The position numbers and the translations under genes were made by a program. This document shows positions 34,211 through 47,100 of a DNA stretch of 64,000 nucleotides, piece after piece. The stretch spans positions 83,438,099-83,502,098 of the forward strand of contig OZ024908.1 of NCBI GenBank assembly GCA_964017125.1, in the 5' to 3' direction. Position 1 is the first letter of the stretch. The number at the start of each line of letters is the position of its first letter. The notes below the pieces were generated by a model. It saw only the letters and a program-made list of their open reading frames with translations, ran no database searches and was not told the origin of the DNA. This DNA is from Flabesymbios commensalis. Taxonomy: Eukaryota > Annelida > Polychaeta > Terebellida > Flabelligeridae.

Positions 34211-34519
34211 TCCAACATAGCATAAACGTGATGTATAACACATAATAAAATAACAAGCGTAATTATACATTATGTCAGTCAACTGGACAAGTAAGTTGTA
34301 TAATAATTTATAGTTAGGAATTGTCACAATTACTTGGCAACTTATTATTTTGTTTCTTTTTTCGTCTTTTTTAGTTCGCATTTAAGACAAAATACAATTA
34401 TGTTGAGTTAAACACCACCGTGATTGTACAATGCTGAAAGATAATAATTTGTAGTGTTTTATTAATAAGAATGTTAACCCAAACATGGCTCCAATTTTAA
34501 CGTTTCTGAGGAAGAGCAT

Positions 34520-34615
34520 GTTAACCGCCAAAGCGCTCACTCAAATAGTTTCAATTTTCACCCACTTCAAACTGTGTCTTCCTATCGCGACAAACAACTT
34601 GAAGTGAGTAATATG
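34520..34615 (+). mobile_element. Family B MITE fragment
   Basis: TTAACCGCCAAAGCGCTCAC start and a hairpin with CACCCACTTCAAACTGTGTC and ACAAACAACTTGAAGTG. Confidence 0.6.
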
Positions 34616-35038
34616 TGACCCATTTGCACGTAATCAGTCGCATAGCATAGTAGACCTAATGCAAAAAAATAATACAAGAAGGTTTATGTGATTTTTTTGA
34701 AATTCACCATGATGACATATTGACAAGGGGGTTGACAACTTATTTTACAACAATATCCTTTTCAAATATTTAAATTTCCCGAAGTTTGGTTTGAATAACG
34801 GTTTAGGCCTCAAAAATAGTTCATTTGGTTTCATACACGATATTGTATCGACTCATGTTCTGAAAAAATGCGCTATGCGACCGAAGTATAGTACTTCACC
34901 GCCGACCAATGGAAGTGTGGCTCAGCCTGTCACATGACGAGACCAGCCAATCACCGTCATTCAGTTGTTATTTAAATTATAGATAGAATGTCACACTGGG
35001 GCGGACTGATTTCGTGCAGATGGGCCACATTTGTCCAA

Positions 35039-35255
35039 TTTAACCCTTAAAGAGCTGAAATATTTTAGACTATATTAAACAAGAGACCAAAATTTTTTTC
35101 AATGTGAAATCATCATGAATGTATTAGTTCCGATTCATTTGAATACCTATTTTACGGATCTTCAGTCATTAGAATAGTTTACTCTCTCAGTGCGGGGATT
35201 GACTTTAGATGTCATAATCTGACATCTATAGACGTCAGATTCTGATGTCTAAGTT
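35039..35255 (-). mobile_element. Family A MITE, truncated in the hairpin
   Basis: TTAACCCTTAAAGAGCTGAA end, GATTCATTTGAATACC body, TAGACGTCAGATTCTGATGT hairpin; the outer GC-rich end is missing. Confidence 0.75.
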
Positions 35256-35845
35256 TTTTTCTTTCAATGATATTAATATCATTATTATCATGTATAAAAT
35301 TGTAAATAATAATAGGACCATTAATTCTTGTTGTCTGTAACATACACGGTATAGTTGGGTGTGAACTTTTGGCATTCTGCTTGCTTCATGTTGAAGTACA
35401 GAATCAATTATTAAATCAAATATTAAATTATTAGCCTTTTCTTGTCCGTTCCTTATCATCGTTCACCGAGTGTTTTACCAAAGTGAGTGTACTGTCATGT
35501 ATAACATACAAACGGCTGATGACTGAACACGGCAGATTCAATTGGGTACAAATGGCCAGCCTAACGTAGAGCTGGAAGGGCTTTCTACTGAAACCTTCCA
35601 GGTCTATGCCTAAGAGTGATTACAGCTCCTACTTATGCCATTTTACTGATGTCATTTGTACCCACAGCGACCTAAAAATTGAAAAAATTATTCATATATG
35701 TGTTCCATTTCTAAAAGCGAGTCCAGGATCTGACGAAAGGCGGGGGGGGGGAGCGGGGGCCTGCCCCGAGATATTTAAGAATTTGGCAAAAAATAGGTGG
35801 CGGCCGGGTCTCCCCCCTTAAATCCGCTCCTGATTTCAGACCTAA
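35256..35845. other. Intergenic DNA, no gene seen
   Basis: A G-run-rich stretch at 35740-35820 ends with AAATCCGCTCCTGA and resembles a short, poorly preserved repeat. No exon. Confidence 0.4.
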
Positions 35846-36262
35846 AAGGGGTGTCACACTATGACGTATGTCCGGCGTTCCTATATCACGTACAAAGAAC
35901 CTAAATAAACAACAGCTTTGCCACATTGCGCAATGAATACGCTGCTGTCTGCTGCACTATCACGTCAGGATATGACCAACGTACGACCAGCGTACTTAAC
36001 CTATGTGTAACGTACACCTAGCATTCCTCCAGCGTGTTCAGCGTCAGCAGACATGTTTTGTACATGTTTAAAAATAATTTTGCGCCAAGCGATTATGCCA
36101 GTGTAGGCCGGCGTGTACTACGTCTTTGAAACCTATGTAACCTGTGCTTAACGTACCCCTACTAGCGTTTATCAACGTATACTAGCGTATGAGTGATATT
36201 TTCCATACAGTGACATACGTAGGCTAAGTAGGCCTACAAAACGTTGTAGTGTGACACCCCCT
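35846..36262. mobile_element. 0.4 kb MITE with AAGGGGTGTCACACTA ends
   Basis: The right end is AGTGTGACACCCCCTT. Inside are many CGTAC, ACGTAGG and CCAGCGT words spread on both arms. No coding capacity. It abuts a family B copy. Confidence 0.75.
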
Positions 36263-36764
36263 TAACCCCTAAAGCGCTAAATTAAATAATTTAAATTTTC
36301 ACTTCCTTGAAGTTGTGTCTCGCTACCGCGACACACAACTTCAAGTGAGTGAAAATTACTCATATCTGTTTAATTCAGGACCAAACATTTACAAATCTTG
36401 ATGTTTAACCCTTCAAGCCCTCGTGATGCATTAAAGCATATTTTATATCCTTGAAAACAGACCGAATTTTCTTATAACCAAGGGTTTTGGAATGAAAATT
36501 TCCATGAAACTGGTTTACCAATACATAGTAATGTTCTTTAATTTTTAACCCACATCGAATCATCTGCATCCTTTACAAGTCGAGAATTGCGACAGCAATG
36601 CGCGGCTTGTAGAGGATAAAGATGACAATGGTAAATTCAGGCTTGAAAGGGTTAAGTGCTCATTTCATTAGCAAAAATTAGTGATTTACTCGGCTAATAA
36701 AACAAATTAAAAACGACTATATAAAGGCCCCCTATATAGTCGTGATTAGCGCTTGAAGGGTTAA
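36262..36764 (+). mobile_element. Family B MITE interrupted by a family D MITE
   Basis: TTAACCCCTAAAGCGCTAAA to AGCGCTTGAAGGGTTAA, TTAA at both ends, with hairpin at 36300-36350. The body is split at 36408 by the family D element and resumes at 36656. Confidence 0.9.
36409..36651. mobile_element. Family D MITE nested in family B
   Basis: CCCTTCAAGCCCTCG to GGCTTGAAAGGG, flanked on both sides by TTAA (36405-36408 and 36652-36655). Hairpin core TACAAGTCGAGAATTGCGAC and GCGCGGCTTGTA. Other copies: 50147-50355, 58244-58476. Confidence 0.9.
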
Positions 36765-36950
36765 ATATTCTTGCTAACCAACCAAACGCTTCACATCCAC
36801 AACCACTTCGAAGATAAATGGTGACATTATTATTTTAAGGAGCATCAGCTGTGACGAGTTCAACATTATAGCCAATCACAATGTGGAATTAGGCTCTGAT
36901 GTGTATTTACACCCATCTTCTCTGGGTATCCGGGCAAGATGGTCTTATAC

Positions 36951-37057
36951 CCAGCAAACATGAGACGTTGGGCCAACGTTGATTTACTGTTGGGACAGCG
37001 TCGGGGACGGTGAGCCAACAGTAAATCAACGCTGGCCCAACGTCTCATGTTTGCTGG
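36951..37057. mobile_element. Family F palindromic MITE, best copy
   Basis: CCAGCAAACATGAGACGTT at the left with its exact complement at the right; next pair GTTGATTTACTGTTG and CAACAGTAAATCAAC. Centre CAGCGTCGGGGACGGTG. Confidence 0.85.
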
Positions 37058-37202
37058 ATAAATAACTGACGTTGATGCGACGCGATGACAACGCAAGTTA
37101 TGCAAACGGTGTTCAGTTGAGTGCAATATGGGAAAAAACAGTGGTCGTTAAATAATTAAGGCGTGAACCTTTAGGCGAACACCTTATTCATTTGATATGT
37201 GC

Positions 37203-37208
37203 TTTATT
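37203..37208 (-). terminator. Possible PDE8 polyadenylation signal
   Basis: AATAAA on the minus strand (TTTATT on plus), the first canonical hexamer I find below the PDE8 stop codon. Would give a 3' untranslated region of about 0.8 kb containing a family B MITE. Confidence 0.25.
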
Positions 37209-37507
37209 TTCCATATCGCACGCGAATTGAGCAACGTTTGTATTTCCTCGCACGACCAAGTCACACATGGCATAACAACCATATGCATTGTATTTCATGT
37301 TACAGGAAGAGTGCGAATTGGACTGATGGCGATATACGTCTCATAATGAAAACCAAGGTACTTAATGTGAGACAACATTTGTCTCAGAGATTGGCCCAAT
37401 GCTGTGCCAACACTTTGGTTCTCTTGGAATGTCACCAGCGAGAGGCATTTCACACCTCCACTACCCATCACAAGTAACGGCCTCCTAAACATGGAAACCC
37501 ATATCCT

Positions 37508-37731
37508 ACTAAGTTAATTAATTTAAATTTTCAACCACTTGAGGTTGTGTCTCGCTACCGCGATCCACAACCTCAAGTGGTTGAAAATTACTCATATTTG
37601 TTTAATTTCAGACTAAACATTTGCAAATCTTGATGTTTAGACAGTAATTTCATTCCCAATAACAGTGAATTAATCGGCGAATAAAACTGATTAAAAACGT
37701 CAATTGTCGTGATCAGCAGGATAAGAGTTAA
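37508..37731 (+). mobile_element. Family B MITE downstream of the PDE8 stop
   Basis: Hairpin CCACTTGAGGTTGTGTCTCG with GATCCACAACCTCAAGTGG and the full body; ends GATAAGAGTTAA. Probably inside the PDE8 3' untranslated region. Confidence 0.8.
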
Positions 37732-38000
37732 AATACTTCTGTTAATTCCTTTTTTGTCAACTTCTCCAGACAATCCCATGTCATGACATTTGTCTGGCCT
37801 GTTCCTACAGCTGACACCTGTCACACCATCCGTGATAATCAGCCATAATAATCCGTGATAATATGAATAACAGCATATTTGTAGATTGTTCCCACCAAAC
37901 ATATGGTGATGACAAGGACAGCGTATCACTGTCACTTGTCCTCTGTCAGGCTTTCCTAGATACAGTTTTTGTTACAGATAAATATACGCGTTGAATTCTC

Positions 38001-38152
38001 TCAGCTCTTTCCTTCTACTGTGTGGTTTTGCTCTTCCTGAATCATGTGTCCATCTCGTTCCATGAGTTCTTTCTGAGACACTTCTTCTTGAGCCTTCCAG
38101 TATTCGTAGTTATTGTGTAGATGTTCCACCACCTCCTCCACTCCGCAGAAAC
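38001..38152 (-). CDS. PDE8: PDE8 last exon
   Basis: Completes Ser 498 and runs [19 protein letters not shown] to VEGKS and the stop at 38001-38003. The tail after YWK is specific to this organism. Confidence 0.92.
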
Positions 38153-41100
38153 CTAGGCACACGATAAAAAACAGATGTAGAAATGTTGCAGGAACCATTT
38201 ATGATTGCATATTGAAATATTGAGTATCTAATTTCTGATAGCACATCAATATGTATGAACCACATGCATGCTTGAAGAATTGTGTCAATATTTGACCTGC
38301 TGAAAGTAAAATACATTATGAATTGTGTGATTATTTCACCTGCTGAAAGCAAAAGCCGCTATGAATTGTGTCATTATCTGACCTGCTGAAAGACCTGCTG
38401 AAAGTCATTATGATCTTGCTTCCAACAAGTCGAATGGTTGCTTCAAATATCTGGCATATGTTCAAGAAAACAAATGCGATGGTTTTATGCAACTTCTCAG
38501 TAATAAGAGCGGAAAATCATATTAACCGTTACAATGCTGAAATATTTTAGTATAAACCATGGAGACGAAAGGGTTTTTTAATTTGAAAGTATCATAAATG
38601 TCTTAGCTAGCTCTTTCCGCTTCATTTGAATACCAATGTTATGGGTCTACGGCCATTATGAATATTTTAATTCCTTCAGTGCGGGGATCGTCATTAGACG
38701 TCAGAATCTGACGTCTATAAACGTCAGATTCTGACATCTAAAAACAGTCCCCGCGCTGGTACGGTTAAGATAATTCCTATCAAATATATGTCCTGCTAGC
38801 GTCAAATATGAATTCCCATTTAGAGAATGAGCTGGTAGTTTGCTGACTTACTGTCCCACTCGTTGTACATGTCCTTGATGAAGAAATCTATGAAGCTCGA
38901 CTGTGATTTTGGCACATTGCACGTTTTCCTGTCGAATATAGGCATGAGACTCGGTAGTCCTCGTCGGCGCTCCTCGTCCGTCTGTCAACACATTATATAT
39001 ATATATAATGTAACCCTTGCACTGCCAGGGCTGTACATGGACACATTTAAACAAGGCTCAAAATAAATCAAATTACACTGAAAATAGTTTGCGGTAGATT
39101 CTAAAAGTGATTTAATTTGGTAGATGTCGGTTGTCGTTTTTGCTAATTTTAACCTCCAAAAATATAAATGTTGCTTTCAAGATTGGCGCAACCAGCATCT
39201 CACTTCAACAATAAAGTGCTAATAAATTATTCTAGTAGTGGTGATAAGCTCTTATCCCAAACAACGCTAAAATATTTTTTGTATAAACCAAGAGATCAAT
39301 AGATTATTTATCAAATATGAAATCATCATAAATGTCTCAGTTATAGCCCTTTCCGCTTCATTTGATCACCTATGTTATGGGTCCACAGCCAATTTAAAAT
39401 TAGTAATTCCTTCAGTGCGGTGATCGATTTATAGACGTCTATAGACGTCAGATTCTGACGTCTGAAGACCGTCCCCGCGCTGAAAGGGTGAGAGACATAG
39501 CTGACCTGGTTGAAGTACTCCTTGGCGATCCTGGTGGCCCATTCTGTACAGAGATGGCGAGGTCTGACAGGATTGCTGACGTCAGCACATTTGATGAGTA
39601 TACGTTTGATGAGCTTCTTGTTCTCGGGGGAGGTTGGTCGGTTAGAGGTGACTGAAGCTGTGTCGTCGTGATCACCCTGTGTGAAAAGACAATAATACAT
39701 TATGCATGTACGGCATCTTTGGGAAGGCGAGGTGGGCTCAAGTCACCAGATCAAGCCTGAGGCTTTAGACCTATTTAGGATGTGGCCAATAGAAATATGT
39801 CTCGTCATTTAAAGCGCAATTCGAGTTTTAAATTCATTTGAAAAATCAGCCATTAAGCGAGGGATGTACAATACTTACTCTCCTCTGCAAAGCCAAAAGG
39901 AAGTATCTGTTTACTTGTAAAGTAAGCAGATACTGGTTTTTGACTTTTCACGGAAGTTAACTGACCTCTTCATCTTTGATGGACGGATTGGAGATACTCT
40001 GGACAAATTTGGAGAGATGTTCGAAATGCTTGGTCATTTCCGTGGCGAGCACCATATCAATAATCTGCTGCCTCAGCTCTCTGTACGTCTCCCTGACAAC
40101 ACGAATAACAATATGTACATACAGCCGAGCAAAGGCAAACAGCTGACTTGCCTTTGTAGAGCAGTACACATGTAATAGCCTAGGCTACATGTATTTAGTT
40201 TACCTCTACTTTTTTCCACAGTGTCCGTTATACTAAGCAATTTAATATTATTTTTTACGTGTTCTACTAAATATCCTATGTGTCTACGTGGAAACAACCA
40301 TCAGACCGTTTGCACTCGAAAACACAAAAAAAAGTGTCTGAACTCTGGGACTATATTAATATTGCTTGTACATACTCTAGCCAAATATAATCCTGTATTT
40401 AATTTTTAGGTGTCCACGCTTTCCAGAATGCCTTAATATTTACTACTATGTATAATAATATGTAGTAGTTATTTCATCTCTCGTTTTTTTGGTGAGAGAA
40501 ACTGATTAGTATGTCGTCATCTACATAGCATGGCAATGCTTCTAAAACATATGGGTCATTCTCATCCACTTTTAAGTTGTGGGTCGCGAAAGCGAGACAC
40601 AACAGAAAATGGGTGAAAAATTAAATTCCATACTTTAAGGGCTATTTATCATGTTCAGGTTGTTGGCAAAAAAAGAGTTTGCATGGACCAAGCTCGACTT
40701 TTTTGAAAATGTATTATGCATTTACCACGTAGTTTCTGTGGCGGAGTATTTAGTTGAGATTTAAAAACACAAAGTAGGTTTTGTGTATAATATGCATGGG
40801 TTTATTCCTCAACAGATGTCTATAAGCAGTCGATATGTTTTGTTGACACATATAACATAATAATATGGAATACCAGGTAATTAGATAATTAGATAATTAA
40901 AGCGAAATGTCACATGTTCACTAGCAATTCTACACTACACATCTGAATGTCGATTATATTAACACAGACAGACTTACTTGTCAAGGTTTTTAAAGATATT
41001 GACTTTGTCGTCTCGTTGTGAGAGAAGGAAGGCCAGTGAGACATGGTGACTTTCTAATACTGCTCTGAAAACAACAGAAAAAACATATACTAAATTATTA

Positions 41101-44100
41101 GTTATTCTTGAAATCAAATAAGATAAATTAGCACTGCTAGGTTAATCTATTCAAATTTTCAGCCACTTGAAGTTGTGTCTCGCTACCGCGACAAACAACT
41201 TCAAAAAAGACTTCAAAAAAGACATTTTGCAGGATAAATAAACATTAATTTCGCCAGATTTGACATTATAAGCTTTGATACAAATTGCATTAATGCAAGT
41301 ATTTTCACCCATGCACTTGAAGTTGTGTCTCGATTGCTACCGCGACCCTCAACTTCAAGTGGGTAAAAAGTTCAATTATACAATTTAGCACTTTTTGAAA
41401 CCACTCGAGGCACGACTATAATTTATCACTTTAAACACGACTATAGTCGTTTTTAATCCTTTATTAGCCGATTAAACCACAATCATTGGGAGCAAAATTA
41501 TCGTTTAATCATCAAGATTTGCCAATATTTGGTCTAAAAATTTAAACAAATGAGTAATTTTCACCCACTTGGAGTTGTGGGTCGCGGTAGCGAGACACAA
41601 TTTCAAGTGGGTGGAAATTTCAATCCTACAATATAGCACTTTAATGGGTACCAAAGGTCAACCTTCTGGTCGTTGTAGGAGCAAATACTGGGTCCCAAAT
41701 AAACAAATCTATGAGTCATTTTGAAACATTTAAAGTTCAAGTGGGTGAATATTTCAATTTTCCAATTTATCACTTTACTGGTTGACACTGGCTAACTTAC
41801 TGGTCGTTGTAGAGCAGGGCTAGTTGGCTGCCGGCGTTCACCAGGAAGGAGTTGGTGAATCCCGGGTGATCCAAATCGTGGATCACGGCCGCCAACAGGG
41901 TACCCACCTCATCCATCTGGTCAAAGACATTCTGCAGCAGACAGAAAAAGCAGTGTAAATAGTGAACATATATACTCTCACAAAAAAAGGCAGTGTAAAT
42001 AACAAATAGAAAATAGATAATCTGACAGCAAAGGCAATGTGAATAGCGAACAAATACTGTACAGCAAACAGAAAAGGCAGTGTAAATAGTGAACATATAC
42101 TCTCACAGAAAAAGGCAGTGTAAATAACAAATAGAAAATAGATAATCTGACAGAAAAGGCAATGTGAATAGCGAACAAATGCTGTACAGCAAACAGAAAG
42201 GGCAGTGTAAATAGCAAAAAGATAATCTGCCAGAAGAGGAAGTGTAAATAGCTAACTGATACTCTGTGGCACAGAGAAAAGGCAGTGTAAATCATGTTTT
42301 AAAATAGCACAGGACTAAATAAATATGTAAGCTTATTCATATTTAGTTACTACTCTGGTATCTTTCTAAGTGAAAATACACGATTGGTCAGCTTCTTCAA
42401 TAAGTAATTTTAGCCTACCTATATGGTCTCACCACCCTAAATAGGCCGAAATCCAGGGAGGTGTCTACTAATGATGGAATCATCACACAAAATATGTTTA
42501 ATGCGGCTGTTCCAACCTCTAGTTAAACAAAATAAAATATATGGAAGTCATAATTTTGTGATTATTTAATAAGCCCACGTTATCGTCTTTGTCAAGGATA
42601 TCAGATATAACCGTTTGATGATAATCTCGCAAGGATACAGTGGGTTAAAATGATGTGTGTCTGTCCTGTGAAAGAGAGTACGGATATTAGCCCAATTTGA
42701 AAAGTAGTGATCTTTTTACACGCTAGGGGGCGTAGCTCAAAATCTGTCTGGTAAGCATACCCATAGCGGGCCTGATTTCGAACAAGGACATCTCAAGCTT
42801 TATCCTGATATGTCACACTAAATATCTAATAGCGAGCGGACGCGCGAGCTGGGGCCCGAAGGGCCCAAGCTCGCGGGAGTGAGCTCTTACAGCAACGTGT
42901 GTGGTCAGATTTGATTTTTAACCCAGGTTACAGACACAGTGTTATGACTGATATTTCGTGGTCCAACATGCCTCTGATCATGTTCATGGGCGCTGACATC
43001 TTGTTTGTTTATTTTCTGTTCAGATGTCAAAGGTCAGCTTCTGTTGGCCCCATACTAAGACAGATATTCTCGTCGTCCTTTTCCCGTTTTATCGCCCATG
43101 TGATCGTGGTACCACCTAGCGAGTGGGTAGGACAGTTGATGTGTATCACTAGTCTATAGCCGCATGAACATTTCCCCCTACGACTCATCAAATTGTGGGT
43201 AGACCTATTGGCAGAGTAGTCTATTTTGCGGCATTCGTATTTTCATCAGATTCATTTTCTTCTTTTTAAACATTGACGATTTAGATGACACTACATTTCT
43301 GTAATTAGACTATTACTTTAGTAGTGTAAATAACTAATCTAACTGAACTCAGTGTCCCAGGGCCCTATGTTTCTTCTTTGTTTGGTATAGACGTTAGCTA
43401 GCCAGCAAGTGGGCGGCTTGGGCCTTCCGACAATATATGGATCTCTCAACACCCTGCGGCTGGGCCCGCCATTTGTAGCCTACACGTTATCTTCACGTTA
43501 CATTGACTAATACTTATTGTAGGCCTATAGACTCTCATTACATGAACCCCTAGTTTAGTTCAGAATAATTTCCGCTCGCTTTCTAGGCATGCCTATTCAT
43601 ATTAGCGAGCGGAGCGAGTGAGCGAAGCGAACGAGCGAAGCGAGCTCAATGGTAATGCGTGTATATAATGTTGTATTTATTCAATAAATCATCAAATCTC
43701 AGTCTTATATGACTGATTCACCCGAGTTGTTGCCCAATCCGCCATCTTTGTTATTCCGCCATCTTGGATATCCGAGCAAAATAATTTGGCAGGTCAGCAA
43801 CAAATTGAATAAATCTTTCTTTTGAACACCTAAAATCGTTGTAAAATATGAAATAGGTGCAGAATATTTGTTAAATACGACTAATATATCAAGGATACGG
43901 ACAAAAGATATAATATGAGATTACAGCATGATAACATGTAGAAATATTGTGCAAAAATAGTTACACGGATATTCACCAGGCGGTGTAATATAAAGTCTCT
44001 TGTCACAAAATACTTATTCTGTCACTGTGTGAGTGCTGACTATTAATGCTATTGACATGTCAAAAGCCAACCTTCACAAAGCAAATAGTCTAGTGCTGAC

Positions 44101-47100
44101 CTGTCACACTGCGCTTATGACACTTCAATTTTATTAAAAAAAACAAAGGATGCATTAGGCTTTGATATAACTGACAACTTCTTCAATTTTGGCAGCTACA
44201 ATATGCAAGGCCAAAAACACATAGTCCCACTTAACCTATGTTGACAGTCATCTCGGCCTTGTGTGATTTGAACATGGTCTTCCTTCACTCAACTGTGTTC
44301 CATAATGTAATGATTCGTATACTGATCCAACATTCTTCGGACATTTAAAAAATAAGAAAATTAATTCTGGTAGTCTAATTCTAGACCAAGATTTATCCAA
44401 TAGTTAGACTAGTCTAGTTTTATGATTTGTCTGATGGTGGAGTGTGTCGTTTCGCTTGCTTGATTTAGCTAGCTGACATGCGGGCTGTCCAGGCCTTTCG
44501 ACAATATATTGGTCACTCATAATAATATGACCCTGCCAATGCCATTCGCACAATTTGAAAAGATCATATAGAAGCCTAATAGAGAAAAACATATTTTGTC
44601 TAAAACTTTTCCTATCTACAAGGCTATGAGAGCTTTCTTGACCGGACTATTGTTGTACAACCACAGACAGCAGGGCTACATGGATTGATCCTCTAGACTA
44701 GGGGGAAAGTCCACAGTGTCTCGTGTTTGTTTGTTTGATTTAGCTACCCCTGAAACCAGGCTGCCTGGGCCTTCAGACAATTATTATGGGAGCTAATTTC
44801 TCGTTGATTATACCCAGTCAACTCTGAAGTGATTTTCACAAAATTTTGTAACTATTATTATTATTGTAGCGAATATTAGCATATATTATATATATTAATG
44901 CCAACAACCCCGGAAAAATTTCGCGAAATTCTAGTATGTAGTCTATAGGCCTGGCAGTAGGCCTATTTCAAAATTAGACCATTTCACATGTAAAGCAATT
45001 CTGAGAATAAACCTGTCGTATTCTTAAGCTTCCCTCGTGCTGAGACTTCCCTTCTGCGCATATACGGCCCTGAGCGGAACGGCACTAGATAAGGGGAGGG
45101 CAAAAATAAGTAAAATCGGCCCGTGGAATTAATTTTATATGTAATTCAATGGGACTGGCATTTGGGGTGATGAGACCCTAGTATATCGATAATCTGACTC
45201 TGAGTATATATGATTATATCTCTTGTAATCAGCCCAACTTATTAATTCACTAAAATAATTCAGTAATTGCTGCTCCGCTCGCACTCTGGGCATTGCCCAT
45301 TCATATTAGGTTTTATAGTGGTGAAATCGGCCTGCGGAAGTGAGGCTGTTTACATGTGTTTCAATGGGACTGGCATTTGGGGTGGTGAGACCATATCCAC
45401 ATGGATCCAGCCATTTTGTAAAATGGCCGCCATTTCGGCGCTGGGAGAAATCTGGAATGCCCCGATATCCAAAAATCTTGCTAAAGGGATGCTCTAGCCA
45501 TGTGCCAAAAATCATGCTTGTATCACTAAAGGCACATTTTTTTCACATATCTGCTAGACTTTATTTGGTGAAAGGGTTATTATGAAAAGGGGAATTTATA
45601 GGCCTATCCTATAGTTCTTTGAGTATGTGATTAGCGTGCAATCACCAGGTGGCTACAAAGTGATAGGGATGCAATCACTAGGTGGATACAAAGTGAAAGT
45701 GATTAGCGTGCAATCACCAGGTGGCTACAAAGTGACTAGCGTACAATCACTAGGTGGATTTCATCCCGCAACTCTTATTTCAAGGCCTTTACAGTTTGAT
45801 TAAGCCTACATGTATCTTCATTTTTCTAAGCAAAGGGGTCAATGTTTGCCCACGTCGTACAAATATGAGTCAGGGGCCGCGTGCACCAAACAGTCGCAAA
45901 TGTGAGTCGTATAATGTCGACTGACGTGGCAAGTGCGTCTTACCTGTGACGTTACAACATGACAGGTAGGCCTACGATTGAACTGGTACGCGGTGTGCAC
46001 TAGGCTAACACTGTGTTTTTAAGATTTTCATAACGTGGCACACACTAGGCCTACTTCTATACGACCGAATGTGTTATACAAGTGTGAATATACCCGCTGA
46101 TTTGGGAAAGATGTAGGCCGACGTGTTGCGTTGATTGCGTCTCCCCAAACCCTGGTCTTCCAGGAAACATGAGACATTTGCCCAGCGTTGGTTCACTGTT
46201 GGCCCACCGTCTACGACGTTGGCCCAACAGTATACCAACATTGTGTCAACGTCTCATGCTTGCTGGTCTCCTACTCACTTTACAGCGATCTTTGGATAAG
46301 AAGTAGGCGGCACAGTTCATGACGTCAGCGGCGTGGGTTGAGTTGTGGTAGGAGTTGCGGCTGTGATAGTTGGATTCGATCATCTGAAGCCAGGCCACCA
46401 TCTGCTGCTCACCAACGCGCAGAAAATCCTGAACCCCGAAACGCTGGAATGTCTGCAGCCCGAGATACAGTAGCGGTCTGTAGGACACACAAATAAAAGA
46501 AAATGTCATATAATAAGGTCTCACCACCCTAAATGAGCCGAAATCCAAGGCTACTGACTAGAGAATCCCTACCCAAATTACTGCTTTAAATGGTTGTTTC
46601 CGCTTCTGGTGAATAAAGAAAAATACAGGAATGTTGTAATTATGTGGATAAATTGTAAGCACACACTGTTTTCGCTATCTGTGATATGAGGTATAACTGT
46701 TATGTGAGATTTTCGGATGGACACATGGGATGAGAAGGATTTGTGTCTTTTCTGGGAATGGGCGCAAGAATATTTCGGGAGATCTGGGCAAAATGAACCT
46801 TTTTACCAACATGGGAGTGTAGCTCAAAACGCAGGAAGTTAGCATACCATTTTCGAAGCTGTTTTTGAAAAAGGACAGCTTAGGCTTTATTATGGTGTGT
46901 CACATAGGGGGACAGTTAGGGACGAAAGTGGTGATTTCGGTCTTTAGAATGTTGGCATAATACATGCGTTTCAATGGGACTGGCATTTGGGGTGATGAGA
47001 CCATAGGATGTGAAGATAATTCACCAAATAGACCAAATTGTGACGTAGGTTTATTTCACATTATTTGTTACACTATTATACGACAGAGGAAACAATGTCA

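Noticed and set aside
37199-37477. Frame downstream of PDE8 on the plus strand
   Set aside because: No domain, no splice support, and overlaps degraded family F sequence.
41797-42096. Extended reading of the HDLDHPG exon into upstream sequence
   Set aside because: The upstream part is a tandem repeat beyond a good splice acceptor (GCTGCAG) and does not match PDE8.
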